This document shows, in pieces, positions 33,792 to 42,908 of a stretch of 64,000 bases of DNA. Under the pieces are notes generated by a model, which searched no databases, had not been told where the DNA came from, and worked only from the letters and a program-made list of their open reading frames with translations. Position 1 is the first letter of the stretch, and the number at the start of each line of letters is the position of its first letter. Source of the DNA: Bacteroidota bacterium (GTDB taxonomy: Bacteria > Bacteroidota > Bacteroidia > Chitinophagales > Saprospiraceae); assembly GCA_963169325.1 (NCBI GenBank), contig CAUJEY010000010.1, forward strand, positions 1-64,000, written 5' to 3'. A program made the translations under genes and the position numbers.

Positions 33792-35261
33792 TTAGAAACC
33801 GGTTTTATTGCCCATGAAACGGCCTTTTCCGGCTTCCGGACCATCCGGGCGAGCTTTATCTGCTTCGCCGCCTTTGGCAATGCCGAATTCAACGCGACGG
33901 TTGAGCTGGGAGGCGCCTTGAACCGGCACCATCGTATTGGCTTCTCCAACCCAGTTCAGCACTAAGCGTTCGCGAGCGATGCCGTGTTGATTTACCAGGA
34001 ATTCGATGGCAGCTTTAGCGCGGTTGTACGACAGCACGTTATTGTACTTCTCCGAGCCGCTTTGGTCGGTGTTACCCGTAACCACGACGCGGGCGTCCGG
34101 TTGGTTTTTCAGCACCTGTGCTACCTGATACAGTTTTTCGTACTCACTGTAGGCGATATCGTAGCTGTTCAACTTGAAGTTGATGATCGGCATGAACCAG
34201 TCCATCTTCTGCGACGGGAACTTGATCGCAGCAATTTTGGCATCTACAATCCGATTTACATCGTTCTCCGTGATCGGCTTCGGTACCTGGGCAACGCCGT
34301 TTGCGTCAACCGGGTAACCGGGAGGCGAATAGGGCTCTTTATCCTTGTAGTCGAGCACTTTGTCCATATCGCTGTCAAGGGCAACCCCTTTGGTATCGAC
34401 ACGGGCGCCGGCCTGGCTTTCTTTTTCCTGGTCGATCATGTCGATAATGCCGTCGCCGTCGGTATCGGTCGGATCATACACCGGACGTGCTTCGAGCGCT
34501 GCGATGGCGTCGCTTACCTGCTGCATCGGGTTGGCCCAGTAGAGCGGCTCAGCTTTTTTCGCGCCGGTTTTCTTATCCGTACCACCCAGGTTGAAGTTCA
34601 GGGTGATGTGCGGATAGTGCAGAAAGTCGCGGAACGTGGTGACATTACGGCCGAAGTTGTTGCTGCCGTCAAGTAAGTCGGCAGCGGAGCCGAACACCGA
34701 GGTAGCCGTGTACTCGAGGCCGATGTTGAATTTCGGATTAACCCGGAATCCCAGACCGGCGCCAACTTCGAACAAACCCGCGAGGTCATTGTCGAGTTCG
34801 CCGGAGGTGGTACCATCTTCCTGAAGGATGTTGGTGTAGTCCGTTTTGATCTTGGCAGCGCCAAGACCTGCGAATACGTTTACGGCAATTTTGCGGTACG
34901 GTTTGTTGAACCGGAAGTTATTGACGGTAACGACTAACTGACCGGAGCCGGAAAACCAGCTCGTTTCAGCGGAGCGGTTATTGTCCGCATCTTCACTTTT
35001 CACTTTCGCATACAACGCGCCGGCGCGGATGGAGAACATGTGGTCGAGGGATTTGCGGACGTGAAGACCGCCGCCAAAGCCCAGTTTGGAATCCAGGTCG
35101 CCCTGTACGAAGGGTACACCGGCATGGATACCCACTTCCCACTGGTCAGCAGGCGTAAACGAGCGATAAGCACCGCCAGCAGGAGCAGAAGCATCCTGAG
35201 CCGAGAGGCTGAACGTCGCAAAAATAAATAGAACAGCTAATAATAAGTTTCTAACTGTCAT
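33792..35261 (-). CDS. OmpA-family outer-membrane protein with calcium-binding-type repeats
   Basis: From the ATG at 35261: a signal peptide (ending SLSAQ), an N-terminal eight-strand barrel-like domain (QWEVGIHAGVPFVQGDLDSKLGFGGGLHV ... FNIGLEYTATSVF), a TSP3-like linker (DPTDTDGDGIIDMIDQE, DSDMDKVLDYKDKEP), then an OmpA peptidoglycan-binding domain (FKLNSYDIAYSEYEKLYQVAQVLKNQPDARVVVTGNTDQSGSEKYN, LSYNRAKAAIEFLV, NRRVEFGI). It links the outer membrane to the wall. A 29-residue-longer in-frame start exists but lacks signal character. Confidence 0.92.
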   Translation of the reverse strand: MTVRNLLLAVLFIFATFSLSAQDASAPAGGAYRSFTPADQWEVGIHAGVPFVQGDLDSKLGFGGGLHVRKSLDHMFSIRAGALYAKVKSEDADNNRSAETSWFSGSGQLVVTVNNFRFNKPYRKIAVNVFAGLGAAKIKTDYTNILQEDGTTSGELDNDLAGLFEVGAGLGFRVNPKFNIGLEYTATSVFGSAADLLDGSNNFGRNVTTFRDFLHYPHITLNFNLGGTDKKTGAKKAEPLYWANPMQQVSDAIAALEARPVYDPTDTDGDGIIDMIDQEKESQAGARVDTKGVALDSDMDKVLDYKDKEPYSPPGYPVDANGVAQVPKPITENDVNRIVDAKIAAIKFPSQKMDWFMPIINFKLNSYDIAYSEYEKLYQVAQVLKNQPDARVVVTGNTDQSGSEKYNNVLSYNRAKAAIEFLVNQHGIARERLVLNWVGEANTMVPVQGASQLNRRVEFGIAKGGEADKARPDGPEAGKGRFMGNKTGF

Positions 35262-35393
35262 AGGGTCTCTGCATTTAAAATTAAAAAATGTTAACAGTTT
35301 AAGTTCAGCGCTTTTGAAGCGGCGCCAACGTGAATTTGGCAACAAAAATTCTTTGAATTTGTTAATTTTATTCGATGTTTTTTCAAAAGAATT

Positions 35394-36629
35394 TCAAATG
35401 CCTAACTTTCTAAGGGCCAAATATAGGGCGTTTGAGGAAATTTTATTTGGCATGACATTAATTTTTCTAACTTCGTCCAAAGCGCGTCGAATTGTAGCTG
35501 AAGTATCGCCGAAAATAGCCGCATCGGTCATCGGAGCATCTGCCTGCATCAGGTAGGCAAAAACGCGGGCCATACCGCAGTTGGCAATGAAATCCGGAAT
35601 AACGGCTGTACGTTCGTCGGCATGCCGGGCAGTGGGCCCGAAAAACACTTCATCGTCGACAAACGGCACATTTGCCCCGCAGGCGATCACCTCAATATTG
35701 CCGGCTAAGAGTGCCTCTACCTGGGCAGGGGTCACCAGTTTGGACGCAGCGCCCGGGATAAAAATATCGGCGCCAAGATTCCAGATTCGTTCATTGACCG
35801 TATCGAACGGCAACATGTCCGGGGCATCGAGTTTGTTTCCTTTTTTGGTATTGAACAAATGCTTCACCTCTTCGAGGGTCAATCCTTCCGGCTGGATGAT
35901 CCCTCCCTCGCGATCAATGATACCGATTATTTTAGCCCCCTCTTTGGCTAAGTAGCAGGCCGCTGCCGAGGCTACGTTGCCCCAGCCCTGTATGATCACT
36001 GTTTTACCTGCCGGGGTTGTTTGGTGATACAGGTCGTAGAAATGCCGCAGGGACTCCGCTACGCCGTATCCGGTGATCAGATCGGCGACAGCATGTTTCA
36101 CCCCGCTGCCCTCGGGCACAAACTCGGGGTCTTCCACGATTTTCGTGCAGCCATAGCGCAACTGGCCGATGAGGTTAATCTGTTGTCCTTCCGTAGGTTT
36201 CAGGTGTCCTCTGACGATGCCTTCCTGCGGATGCCACAAGCCGAGGTCTTCGGTTATAGGCACGACATCTTTCAATTCGTCCACATTCAGATCGCCGCCG
36301 GTACCATAGTAATGTTTCAGGATTGGCAGGACGGCTTTGTACCAGCGGGTGAGCACTTCCCAGCGCCGGGGGTCAGCCGGGTCGAAGTTGATGCCGCTTT
36401 TGGCGCCGCCAATGGCAGGGCCGCAAACGCTGAACTTGATTTCCATGACTTTGGCCAGCGATATAACTTCTTCGCGGGTCAGTCCTTTTCGCATACGGGT
36501 GCCTCCGCCGGCAGCGCCGTTGCGGAGCGAATTAATGACGATCCAGCCATCGGCGCCGGTTTGATCGTCATGCCATTCAAATACGATTTCGGGTTTTTTC
36601 TCTTTGTACCGCTTGAGCAACTCCTCCAT
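35394..36629 (-). CDS. Glutamate/leucine dehydrogenase family protein
   Basis: NAD(P)-dependent oxidative deamination of an amino acid. The start at 36629 (MEELLKRYKEKKPEIVFEW) fits the family. The dimerisation domain has GPAIGGAKSGINFDP with the catalytic lysine (K of GGAKSG), GTGGDLNVDELKDVVP and the substrate-side aspartate. The Rossmann domain has IIQGWGNVASAAACYLAKEGAKIIGIIDREGGI and the conserved VIACGANVPF and IPDFIANCGM. The unusual VEDPEFVPEGSGVKHAVADLITGYGV insert resembles the Bacteroidota clade often annotated Glu/Leu/Phe/Val dehydrogenase. The exact amino acid cannot be decided. Confidence 0.9.
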   Translation of the reverse strand: MEELLKRYKEKKPEIVFEWHDDQTGADGWIVINSLRNGAAGGGTRMRKGLTREEVISLAKVMEIKFSVCGPAIGGAKSGINFDPADPRRWEVLTRWYKAVLPILKHYYGTGGDLNVDELKDVVPITEDLGLWHPQEGIVRGHLKPTEGQQINLIGQLRYGCTKIVEDPEFVPEGSGVKHAVADLITGYGVAESLRHFYDLYHQTTPAGKTVIIQGWGNVASAAACYLAKEGAKIIGIIDREGGIIQPEGLTLEEVKHLFNTKKGNKLDAPDMLPFDTVNERIWNLGADIFIPGAASKLVTPAQVEALLAGNIEVIACGANVPFVDDEVFFGPTARHADERTAVIPDFIANCGMARVFAYLMQADAPMTDAAIFGDTSATIRRALDEVRKINVMPNKISSNALYLALRKLGI

Positions 36630-36680
36630 CCGGGTGGTGTACGTGTGTTGGTTAAGGCTGAAAGTTTTTGAAAAGAAGCG

Positions 36681-36688
36681 CAAAAGTA
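36681..36688 (-). promoter_or_regulatory. Bacteroidota -7 promoter element of the Glu/Leu dehydrogenase gene
   Basis: The minus strand reads TACTTTTG, 52 bp before the ATG at 36629, in the 109-bp divergent gap shared with the arginase-fold gene. No convincing -33. Confidence 0.5.
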
Positions 36689-36738
36689 GACAAAAGAAAA
36701 ATAAACTCCGTTTTTTGTCGGGCAAACAAAAAGAACCC

Positions 36739-37845
36739 ATGCTGCAGAACTGGTTGAAGCCCCTGAGCCCGGCAATGCTCAAATCGATTGAACCATTACC
36801 GGAGCATTCGGCAGGGAAAAATATATTGTTGCACGGCGAACAAATACCTGGTCTGAAGGGCGTCCGCATTGCATTGATCGGCGCCGGTGAGAAAGAGGCG
36901 AATGCTGTTCGCGCACACTTTTACCGAACGAGCTGTTTATTCCCCAAAAACGCTATTGCCGATCTTGGCAACCTCCGCCGGGCCGAGCCCGAGATGCTGA
37001 TGCCCGTGGTTTATGAACTGCTGAGCGGAAATGTGCTGCCGGTCATTCTGGCGCAGCGCGACGAATTGTCCCGCGCGCATTTCTTAGCCTACCAGGAGGC
37101 TAAATCTTTGGTCAACCTGGCCGTGATTGATGAACGGCTGCGCATGGGCGACCCTAACGCTGCCGCCGCAGATACCGTGTACACTCCGCTATTGCAGCCA
37201 CGACACCCTTTGTTGTTCCATTTTGGGTTGGTCGGTTGCCAAACACATCAAATGCCCCCCGGGCTGTTCGATTTTCTCGCCCGGCACCATTTCGATATCG
37301 TACGGCTTGGTAAATCCCGCTCGTCTATAGAGGAAACCGAGCCTGTTTTGCGCGATGCCGATTTGCTGGCGTTTCACCTCAGCGCACTCAAAAATTGTGA
37401 GGCCCCAGGCGTTTCGGAGGCATCGCCCTCGGGTTATTTCACCGAAGAAGCCTGTCAACTTTGCCGTTATGCCGGCATGAGCGATAAACTGACTTCATTC
37501 GGCATTTACGGTTATCACCGCGACCGGGACCGCGACGACCAAACGGCACAGACGATCAGCCAGATGCTCTGGTATTTCCTCGAAGGTTATTTCAACCGGA
37601 AAAACGACTTCCCGGCATCCAAGGACGGCCTGAATGAGTATATCGTGGACTTTCGGGAGATGAACTATCAAATCACGTTTTGGAAAAGCGTCCGCAGCGG
37701 ACGGTGGTGGATGCAAACGCCCGTGGCAACGAAGAAAAAACATCAGCGACATACACTGATCCCCTGTTCTTTTCAGGATTACCAGGCCGCCTGCCGCGAA
37801 GACCTGCCCGATCGCTTGCTGCAAGCCTTGCGGCGGTTCGGGTAA
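36739..37845 (+). CDS. Arginase/formimidoylglutamase-fold protein with degenerate metal site
   Basis: The overall pattern is that of ureohydrolases as found in Bacteroidota: GVRIALIGAGEKEANAVRAHFYR, FPKNAIADLGNLRRAE, VLPVILAQRDELSRAHFLAYQ, LLFHFGLVGCQTHQMPPGLFDFL and FGIYGYHRDRDRDDQTAQTISQMLWYFLEGY. The manganese motifs expected as DAHxD and SxDxDxxDP are replaced by VIDERLRMG and LAFHLSALKNCEAPG, so di-manganese hydrolysis is unlikely. It starts at 36739; earlier in-frame codons overlap the promoter of the divergent gene. 368 residues. It could be a regulatory or binding protein related to amino-acid nitrogen, next to an amino-acid dehydrogenase. Confidence 0.7.
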   Translation: MLQNWLKPLSPAMLKSIEPLPEHSAGKNILLHGEQIPGLKGVRIALIGAGEKEANAVRAHFYRTSCLFPKNAIADLGNLRRAEPEMLMPVVYELLSGNVLPVILAQRDELSRAHFLAYQEAKSLVNLAVIDERLRMGDPNAAAADTVYTPLLQPRHPLLFHFGLVGCQTHQMPPGLFDFLARHHFDIVRLGKSRSSIEETEPVLRDADLLAFHLSALKNCEAPGVSEASPSGYFTEEACQLCRYAGMSDKLTSFGIYGYHRDRDRDDQTAQTISQMLWYFLEGYFNRKNDFPASKDGLNEYIVDFREMNYQITFWKSVRSGRWWMQTPVATKKKHQRHTLIPCSFQDYQAACREDLPDRLLQALRRFG

Positions 37846-37901
37846 TTTTTGCGTAGAACCCTGAATTCTTCCTTACCTTTCAGCCCTTTATTTCCTGCAT
37901 T

Positions 37902-38882
37902 ATGGACGAATCTCGAATACGATACGCCGGCTGGACGTCGGCGTTACCCTCAGGCAGCCAATCGCTGCCTGCAACTTTTCTACTTACTGGGTCAGCCATT
38001 TTAGTGGCGGTGTGGAGCACCCTTTTTTTTTCCGAGGTTTTTAGCGGTCGTTTAATCCTGCCCTTAGCAGGCGCCTTAGTTTTGTTTTTCGCGATACTCC
38101 TGTTGCGAAAGGCCGGCTTTTTGTACACCGACCGGAAGTACACGGAGGCCGATGATGCGTTGTTCGAATATTTTGTGCAACAAAATGCCGGAACGAACGG
38201 CGAGGCAGAGGTTTCGGCCACCCTGATGGAAAACGCCCTCCATCTCAAAACCGTACGCGCGCTGGATTGTATGACGCCCCGCCCCGAAATCGTGTATATT
38301 GACGTAAACGCTGCCGTAGAAACATTACGGCACTTGTTTGTGGAAAGCAGCATGTCGAGGATTATCGTAACGGAAGGCGAGTTGGATCAGGTACTCGGTT
38401 ATGTACATGTGCAACAGATGCTGCTCTTGCCGAAACAAATACGCGATATTGTTTTGCCCATTTCCTATGTACCGGAAACGATTTCCGTAAACGACCTGCT
38501 ACATAAATTGATCAAAAGCCGTAACAGCATTGCCTGCGTGGTAGATGAATACGGCAGCCTCGCAGGCCTTATCACACTGGAGGATGCCCTGGAGCAACTT
38601 TTCGGTGACATCGACGACGAACACGACCAGAAAGAATTTATTGAAGCGCAAATCAGTCCAACCGAATTCCTGTTTTCCGGGCGCCTGAAAGTGGACTATC
38701 TGAATGAAAAATATCCGGTACTCGCGCTTCCCCCGGGGGAATACCATACCCTGTCCGGATACCTGGTGACAGCCACCAAAACGATACCCCAACAAGGCGC
38801 CCGTTTGGACCTGGATGGAAAAATTTTTATCCTGGAATTAGTCAGCGATCGAAAAATCGAAACCGTGCGAGTGTTAGTTTGA
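37902..38882 (+). CDS. CBS-domain (CNNM/hemolysin-like) membrane protein with reduced membrane part
   Basis: Two hydrophobic segments (about residues 24-47 and 49-67) replace the four-helix CNNM/DUF21 domain. After them come the linker EADDALFEYFVQQ, two CBS motifs (VRALDCMTPRPEIVYIDVNAAVETLRHLFVESSMSRIIV; VLPISYVPETISVNDLLHKLIKSRNSIACVVDEYGSLAGLITLEDALEQLFGDIDDE) and a CorC_HlyC domain (FLFSGRLKVDYLNEKYPVLALP ... YHTLSGYLVT). It is related to Mg/Co efflux or gliding protein GldE-type proteins. The truncated membrane domain makes ion transport uncertain. 326 residues. Confidence 0.82.
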   Translation: MDESRIRYAGWTSALPSGSQSLPATFLLTGSAILVAVWSTLFFSEVFSGRLILPLAGALVLFFAILLLRKAGFLYTDRKYTEADDALFEYFVQQNAGTNGEAEVSATLMENALHLKTVRALDCMTPRPEIVYIDVNAAVETLRHLFVESSMSRIIVTEGELDQVLGYVHVQQMLLLPKQIRDIVLPISYVPETISVNDLLHKLIKSRNSIACVVDEYGSLAGLITLEDALEQLFGDIDDEHDQKEFIEAQISPTEFLFSGRLKVDYLNEKYPVLALPPGEYHTLSGYLVTATKTIPQQGARLDLDGKIFILELVSDRKIETVRVLV

Positions 38883-38883
38883 A

Positions 38884-38948
38884 TTTACGATGTACGATTT
38901 TGGATTTACGATTGGGGGAATCGTAAATCCAAAATCGTACTTCGTAAA
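38884..38948. repeat. ATTTACGATT-word hairpin between convergent genes
   Basis: The left arm (TTTACGATGTACGATTTTGG, then ATTTACGATT) and right arm (AATCGTAAATCC, then AAAATCGTACTTCGTAAA) are almost perfectly complementary around GGGGG. It probably terminates both convergent genes. Confidence 0.9.
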
Positions 38949-38951
38949 TGC

Positions 38952-40301
38952 TTACTTACATCCCATTTCCACCCGGGAAAGTGGGTCATTGTTCGGGAAA
39001 CAGTTGCCCGACATGGTTTGTGCAGGGGCATACCGCGTCATATTCGGGTCGTAGAGGCCATTTCCCAGGAATTCGACAAGGTCGGTGATTTCTTCTTCCG
39101 TCAGTCCCAGCGGTTGGAATTGCACTGCAATCTGACTGGCCGGCACATCGGGGTTTTCAGGTATGGCATTATTAAAGTATTCCACCACTTCCCGCAAGGA
39201 TTTTTTGCTGGCACCGTGAAAGTAAAAATCAACATCCCGCAGGTTGTAGAGCTGTGGCACTTTGAATTTGTGCATATCCTCAGCCAATCCGGTGAAGCCG
39301 CCGCGGCCGGAGTTTCGTTTATCGCTGGGTCCTGTACGGAAAACATTGTGCCCGCTTTGGTACAGGTTTTTAACCCCAAGGGCAAAAAATTGGTGTGGCA
39401 GTGTGTTCAACGACGGGCTGTTGTGGCAACCGACACATCCGGCTTTGCCGAAAAAAAGTGTAGCGCCCCTTTTCTGCTGGTCTGTCATTGCTGTTTTATC
39501 CCCTTTCAGCCAGCTTTGAAAAGGCGCCTGGTTGGTCAGGATAGTTCTGAAATAGGCAGCGATGGCAAAGGCAGCCGTTTGTCGCGTATAACGCTCGCTC
39601 ACCGGAATATCGGGGAAGGCCTCGTCGAACATGGCGGTATACCCCAGTGAATCGGTGACCGCTTTGTTGACAACCTGCCGATGGACGATCAAAGCCCGCT
39701 CGTTGTTGGCTTCCAGGCCCATCAAACCTTTAAAATTGATTTCCACCAGGGTATCCTGCTTCCATACCGATTCAGTACCGGCGTTTGCCCCGAACGAACC
39801 GAAAGTACCCGACCACAGCGCATTGGTCACAAAAGTGGTATTGATCACCGGTAAAGGTCTTGCGCCCTGCGCATCCACCTCGTCACCCTGGTAAAGTGGG
39901 TTTTTGGAGCGCCCTTCTCCACTTTCGCCAAAGCCGATTGCGCCGTCTGCCACACCCTGAAAACGGCCGGCCGTAAAGCCCCTTTGTGGAATATGGCAAC
40001 TACTGCATGAGTAGGCTACCTTAGAAACCGGATAGGTGGGCTCCAATCCAAGCCCGGTTTCGAAAAAAAGCATTTTGCCCAGATTCACCTTGGCAGCCGT
40101 GACCGGGTTTTTGGGGTCCTGATTGGGGAGTGTGGCGTAATCGTCGCTTTCCGGCAGGATAAAATCTGCGATAGACCCGGACTGTGTCCGGTTGGAGATA
40201 GTCTGAGTCAACTCATGATCGAGTGGGCTCCATAATGGCTCGTTTTTACAGGCAAAAAAAACAGCCGCAACAATGGCTGAGAAGATGTAAATTTTTCGCA
40301 T
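38952..40301 (-). CDS. Di-haem cytochrome c peroxidase (CcpA/MauG family) lipoprotein
   Basis: Reduces hydrogen peroxide in the periplasm with c-type haem electrons. Two haem motifs are present: CSSCH (C99-H103) and CVGCH (C289-H293). SPII-like N-terminus VFFACKNEP (Cys 18). Conserved parts include NLGKMLFFETGL, IPQRGFTAGRF, NPLYQGDE, ALWSGTFGSFGANAGTESV, LYNLRDVDFYFHGASKSLREVVEYFNN-like segment and LTEEEITDLVEFL. 449 residues, somewhat longer than the bacterial CCP core. It needs a cytochrome c maturation system, not in this window. Confidence 0.92.
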   Translation of the reverse strand: MRKIYIFSAIVAAVFFACKNEPLWSPLDHELTQTISNRTQSGSIADFILPESDDYATLPNQDPKNPVTAAKVNLGKMLFFETGLGLEPTYPVSKVAYSCSSCHIPQRGFTAGRFQGVADGAIGFGESGEGRSKNPLYQGDEVDAQGARPLPVINTTFVTNALWSGTFGSFGANAGTESVWKQDTLVEINFKGLMGLEANNERALIVHRQVVNKAVTDSLGYTAMFDEAFPDIPVSERYTRQTAAFAIAAYFRTILTNQAPFQSWLKGDKTAMTDQQKRGATLFFGKAGCVGCHNSPSLNTLPHQFFALGVKNLYQSGHNVFRTGPSDKRNSGRGGFTGLAEDMHKFKVPQLYNLRDVDFYFHGASKKSLREVVEYFNNAIPENPDVPASQIAVQFQPLGLTEEEITDLVEFLGNGLYDPNMTRYAPAQTMSGNCFPNNDPLSRVEMGCK

Positions 40302-40504
40302 GGATTAGCGCAGTTGTCTTGTTATTATAGTAAAAAGGTTCAGCGAGAACAAAGCCTTGCGACCTGTCCGCATTACTAAATACAAACACTGCGCCACAGG
40401 TCAAAATAATATGACAGCTAAACGACAATTTCGGTACAACCGCACCCATGTGAGCAAATTTTAAGCGCACTTTAAGGAGTGACTACCTCCTCCGGTGTAG
40501 AGAT
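40302..40504. other. 203-bp intergenic region
   Basis: It lies between the antiporter and peroxidase genes, both on the minus strand, with the peroxidase downstream. I see no array or strong hairpin. It should hold the peroxidase promoter. Confidence 0.4.
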
Positions 40505-41725
40505 TTATTCAGAACTCAGTTCCCCGGTTTTTTCCAGCTCCACCGGCCGGTCACGGTACAACATGGCGCCCAACATCATAATCAGGCTGGTGGCCAGAAT
40601 GACAAAGAACAATATGCCTTCGGCAAATTGATCAATATGCTGCCATTCGGGGATTTTGTAAAAAAGCAATACGGTCACCAACCCCCTCGGTATATAAAAA
40701 AGCTCAGGAAACAGATCGTAGCGGTGTACCACCCGGAGGTAAACAAAACGAAGCACGAACAAAACGCCGACGATGGAAGAGCCGAGCAGGAGGACTTGTT
40801 TATCATAAAGAAGATTTATATCCATGCCAAAACCGAAAATAATAAAGAAAAAGGTACGGATCAGAAAAGCGGATTCGGCGGTAATTGATTTTAAAAACCC
40901 CCGCACCTCGTCCACACTTTGGATGCTAAAATAGCTGTGCAGGGGTTTCCAGCGAAACAGTTCCCAGTTATTGACCACCATGCCGAAGAGTAAAATCGTC
41001 AGCAGGGAAGGCAAGTGCATCATTTTTCCACCCGCATAAACCACGATCAGCACGGCAAAAACTAGAAAAAACTTAATGTTCACCCGGTTTTTTATCAGCA
41101 ACAGCATCAGGAAGAAGCACACGGCTACCGACAAAACAATTCCAACGGGAATGCTTGCAATAAACCAGGTCACGTCCTTTCCGGAAATCGTTGGCGCGGT
41201 AGTGAAAAAGTTAAACACCATGATACCCAGCACATCCGAAAAAGAGGCCTCATAGATCAGGAATTCTTTTTTCTCCACACTTAAATGATGTACGCTCGGC
41301 AAAACGATTGCGCTGCTGACGATACTCAGCGGAATAGCATATACGATACAATTTATAATGGGCGTTTCGGGCAAAAACCATTGTATAAGACCTGCAACTG
41401 CCAGGGTGGATAGCACAAAAATGATCATGCCGGAAAAAAACGAATTGCGAATCAAGGGTAATTTTTCTCGCGAAACTTCCAGGTCAAGCCCAGCCTCCAA
41501 AACGATCATGATCAGGCCGACCGTGCCGATCATTTCGATCAACGTAGGTGGAATATGAAATGTAAAGCCCATGATGCCGGACAGGTACCGGAGTAAAATG
41601 CCGGTCCCCAGCAGCAGCAATACAGAAGGAATCCGGGTAGCCCGGTTCAGCACCGAAAATAAATATGACAGGATAATCAGACCGCAAAAAGTGAATAATA
41701 CGGTGTACGCAGATAAGTTTTCCAT
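40505..41725 (-). CDS. CPA2-family cation:proton antiporter
   Basis: About 11-12 hydrophobic segments and no cytoplasmic TrkA domain, 406 residues from the ATG at 41725 (MENLSAYTVLFTFCGL). Typical Na+/H+ exchanger-type segments: RIPSVLLLLGTGILLRYLSGIM, GTVGLIMIVLEAGLDLEVSREKL, IVYAIPLSIVSSAIVLPSVHHLS and EASFSDVLGIMVFNF with the conserved acidic residues, and IRTFFFIIFGFGMDI. Its ion (Na+ or K+) cannot be decided from sequence. Inner membrane. Confidence 0.88.
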   Translation of the reverse strand: MENLSAYTVLFTFCGLIILSYLFSVLNRATRIPSVLLLLGTGILLRYLSGIMGFTFHIPPTLIEMIGTVGLIMIVLEAGLDLEVSREKLPLIRNSFFSGMIIFVLSTLAVAGLIQWFLPETPIINCIVYAIPLSIVSSAIVLPSVHHLSVEKKEFLIYEASFSDVLGIMVFNFFTTAPTISGKDVTWFIASIPVGIVLSVAVCFFLMLLLIKNRVNIKFFLVFAVLIVVYAGGKMMHLPSLLTILLFGMVVNNWELFRWKPLHSYFSIQSVDEVRGFLKSITAESAFLIRTFFFIIFGFGMDINLLYDKQVLLLGSSIVGVLFVLRFVYLRVVHRYDLFPELFYIPRGLVTVLLFYKIPEWQHIDQFAEGILFFVILATSLIMMLGAMLYRDRPVELEKTGELSSE

Positions 41726-41855
41726 CAATTGAAATAGTTTTGACCCCGCAAAGTAGTAAAGAAGTCCCGACAATCAGATTGTTGTGATATTGTTACTTTA
41801 ACGCCGTCAAATTGCCGCGCTTGCATTTCTTTTTTAAGTATATCAATCCTGACAC

Positions 41856-42908
41856 ATGACAACAATCAAAGGCCCGGCCATTTTTCTGGCTCAATTTATG
41901 GGCGACAGCGCCCCCTTTAACGCCCTCGAATCCGTTTGTCGCTGGGCGGCATCGCTCGGTTATGAGGGCGTGCAAATACCTACCTGGGACAGCCGCCTGA
42001 TTGACCTCGAAAAAGCCGCCGAAAGCAAAACTTATTGCGATGACCTGCGCGGCCGTATTGAGGCCTGCGGCGTCACCATTACCGAACTGAGCACCCACCT
42101 GCAGGGGCAATTAGTGGCTGTACACCCGGCGTACGATCTCATGTTCGACGCCTTCGCCCCGGCACATTTGCACGGCAACCCGAAAGGCCGCACCGAATGG
42201 GCCGTGCAAACCCTGAAACATGCCGCCAAGGCCAGCCGGAATCTCGGCCTGAACGCCCATGCCACCTTCTCCGGCGCGCTGATCTGGCACACCGTGTACC
42301 CCTGGCCGCAGCGCCCTAAAGGGCTCGTAGAGGCTGCATTCAAAGAATTAGCCGCTCGCTGGCTCCCAATCCTGGACGCTTTCGACGAGGCCGGCGTCGA
42401 CCTTTGTTACGAAATCCACCCCGGCGAAGACCTGCACGACGGCGCCACTTTCGAACGTTTCCTGGCCGCCACCGGAAACCACCCGCGCTGCAATATCCTC
42501 TACGACCCCTCGCACTTCGTCCTCCAGCAATTGGACTATCTGCAGTACATCGATTTTTACCACGAACGGATCAAAATGTTTCACGTCAAAGACGCCGAGT
42601 TCAACCCAACCGGCCGGAGCGGCGTGTACGGCGGCTTCCAGGATTGGGTGGACCGCCCGGGGCGTTTCCGCTCGCTCGGCGACGGGCAGGTGGATTTTAA
42701 AGATATTTTCTCCAAGCTGGCGCAATACGGCTACAATGGCTGGGCCGTGCTTGAATGGGAATGTTGCATCAAAGACGCGGCACAGGGAGCCCTCGAAGGC
42801 GCCCCGTTCATTCGCGACCATATCATCAAAGTAACCGAACGGGCATTCGACGATTTTGCCGGCGGCGCTGTGGATGAAAACCTGCTGAAACGGATCATCG
42901 GCTTGTAA
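41856..42908 (+). CDS. TIM-barrel sugar phosphate isomerase/epimerase
   Basis: AP-endonuclease-2/xylose-isomerase-like barrel of 350 residues. Metal/substrate-side motifs: LGYEGVQIPTWD, ITELSTHLQGQLVAVHPAYD, LNAHATFSGALIW, VDLCYEIHPGEDLHDG (Glu), NILYDPSHFVLQQLDY (Asp and His), KMFHVKDAEF (His) and WAVLEWECCIKD (Glu). Together these give the usual divalent-metal ligand set. Such genes often work with Gfo/Idh/MocA oxidoreductases in inositol or keto-sugar catabolism; the GH109 gene is 40 kb away and no link is shown. It overlaps the next gene start by 1 bp, so it is translationally coupled. Confidence 0.9.
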   Translation: MTTIKGPAIFLAQFMGDSAPFNALESVCRWAASLGYEGVQIPTWDSRLIDLEKAAESKTYCDDLRGRIEACGVTITELSTHLQGQLVAVHPAYDLMFDAFAPAHLHGNPKGRTEWAVQTLKHAAKASRNLGLNAHATFSGALIWHTVYPWPQRPKGLVEAAFKELAARWLPILDAFDEAGVDLCYEIHPGEDLHDGATFERFLAATGNHPRCNILYDPSHFVLQQLDYLQYIDFYHERIKMFHVKDAEFNPTGRSGVYGGFQDWVDRPGRFRSLGDGQVDFKDIFSKLAQYGYNGWAVLEWECCIKDAAQGALEGAPFIRDHIIKVTERAFDDFAGGAVDENLLKRIIGL

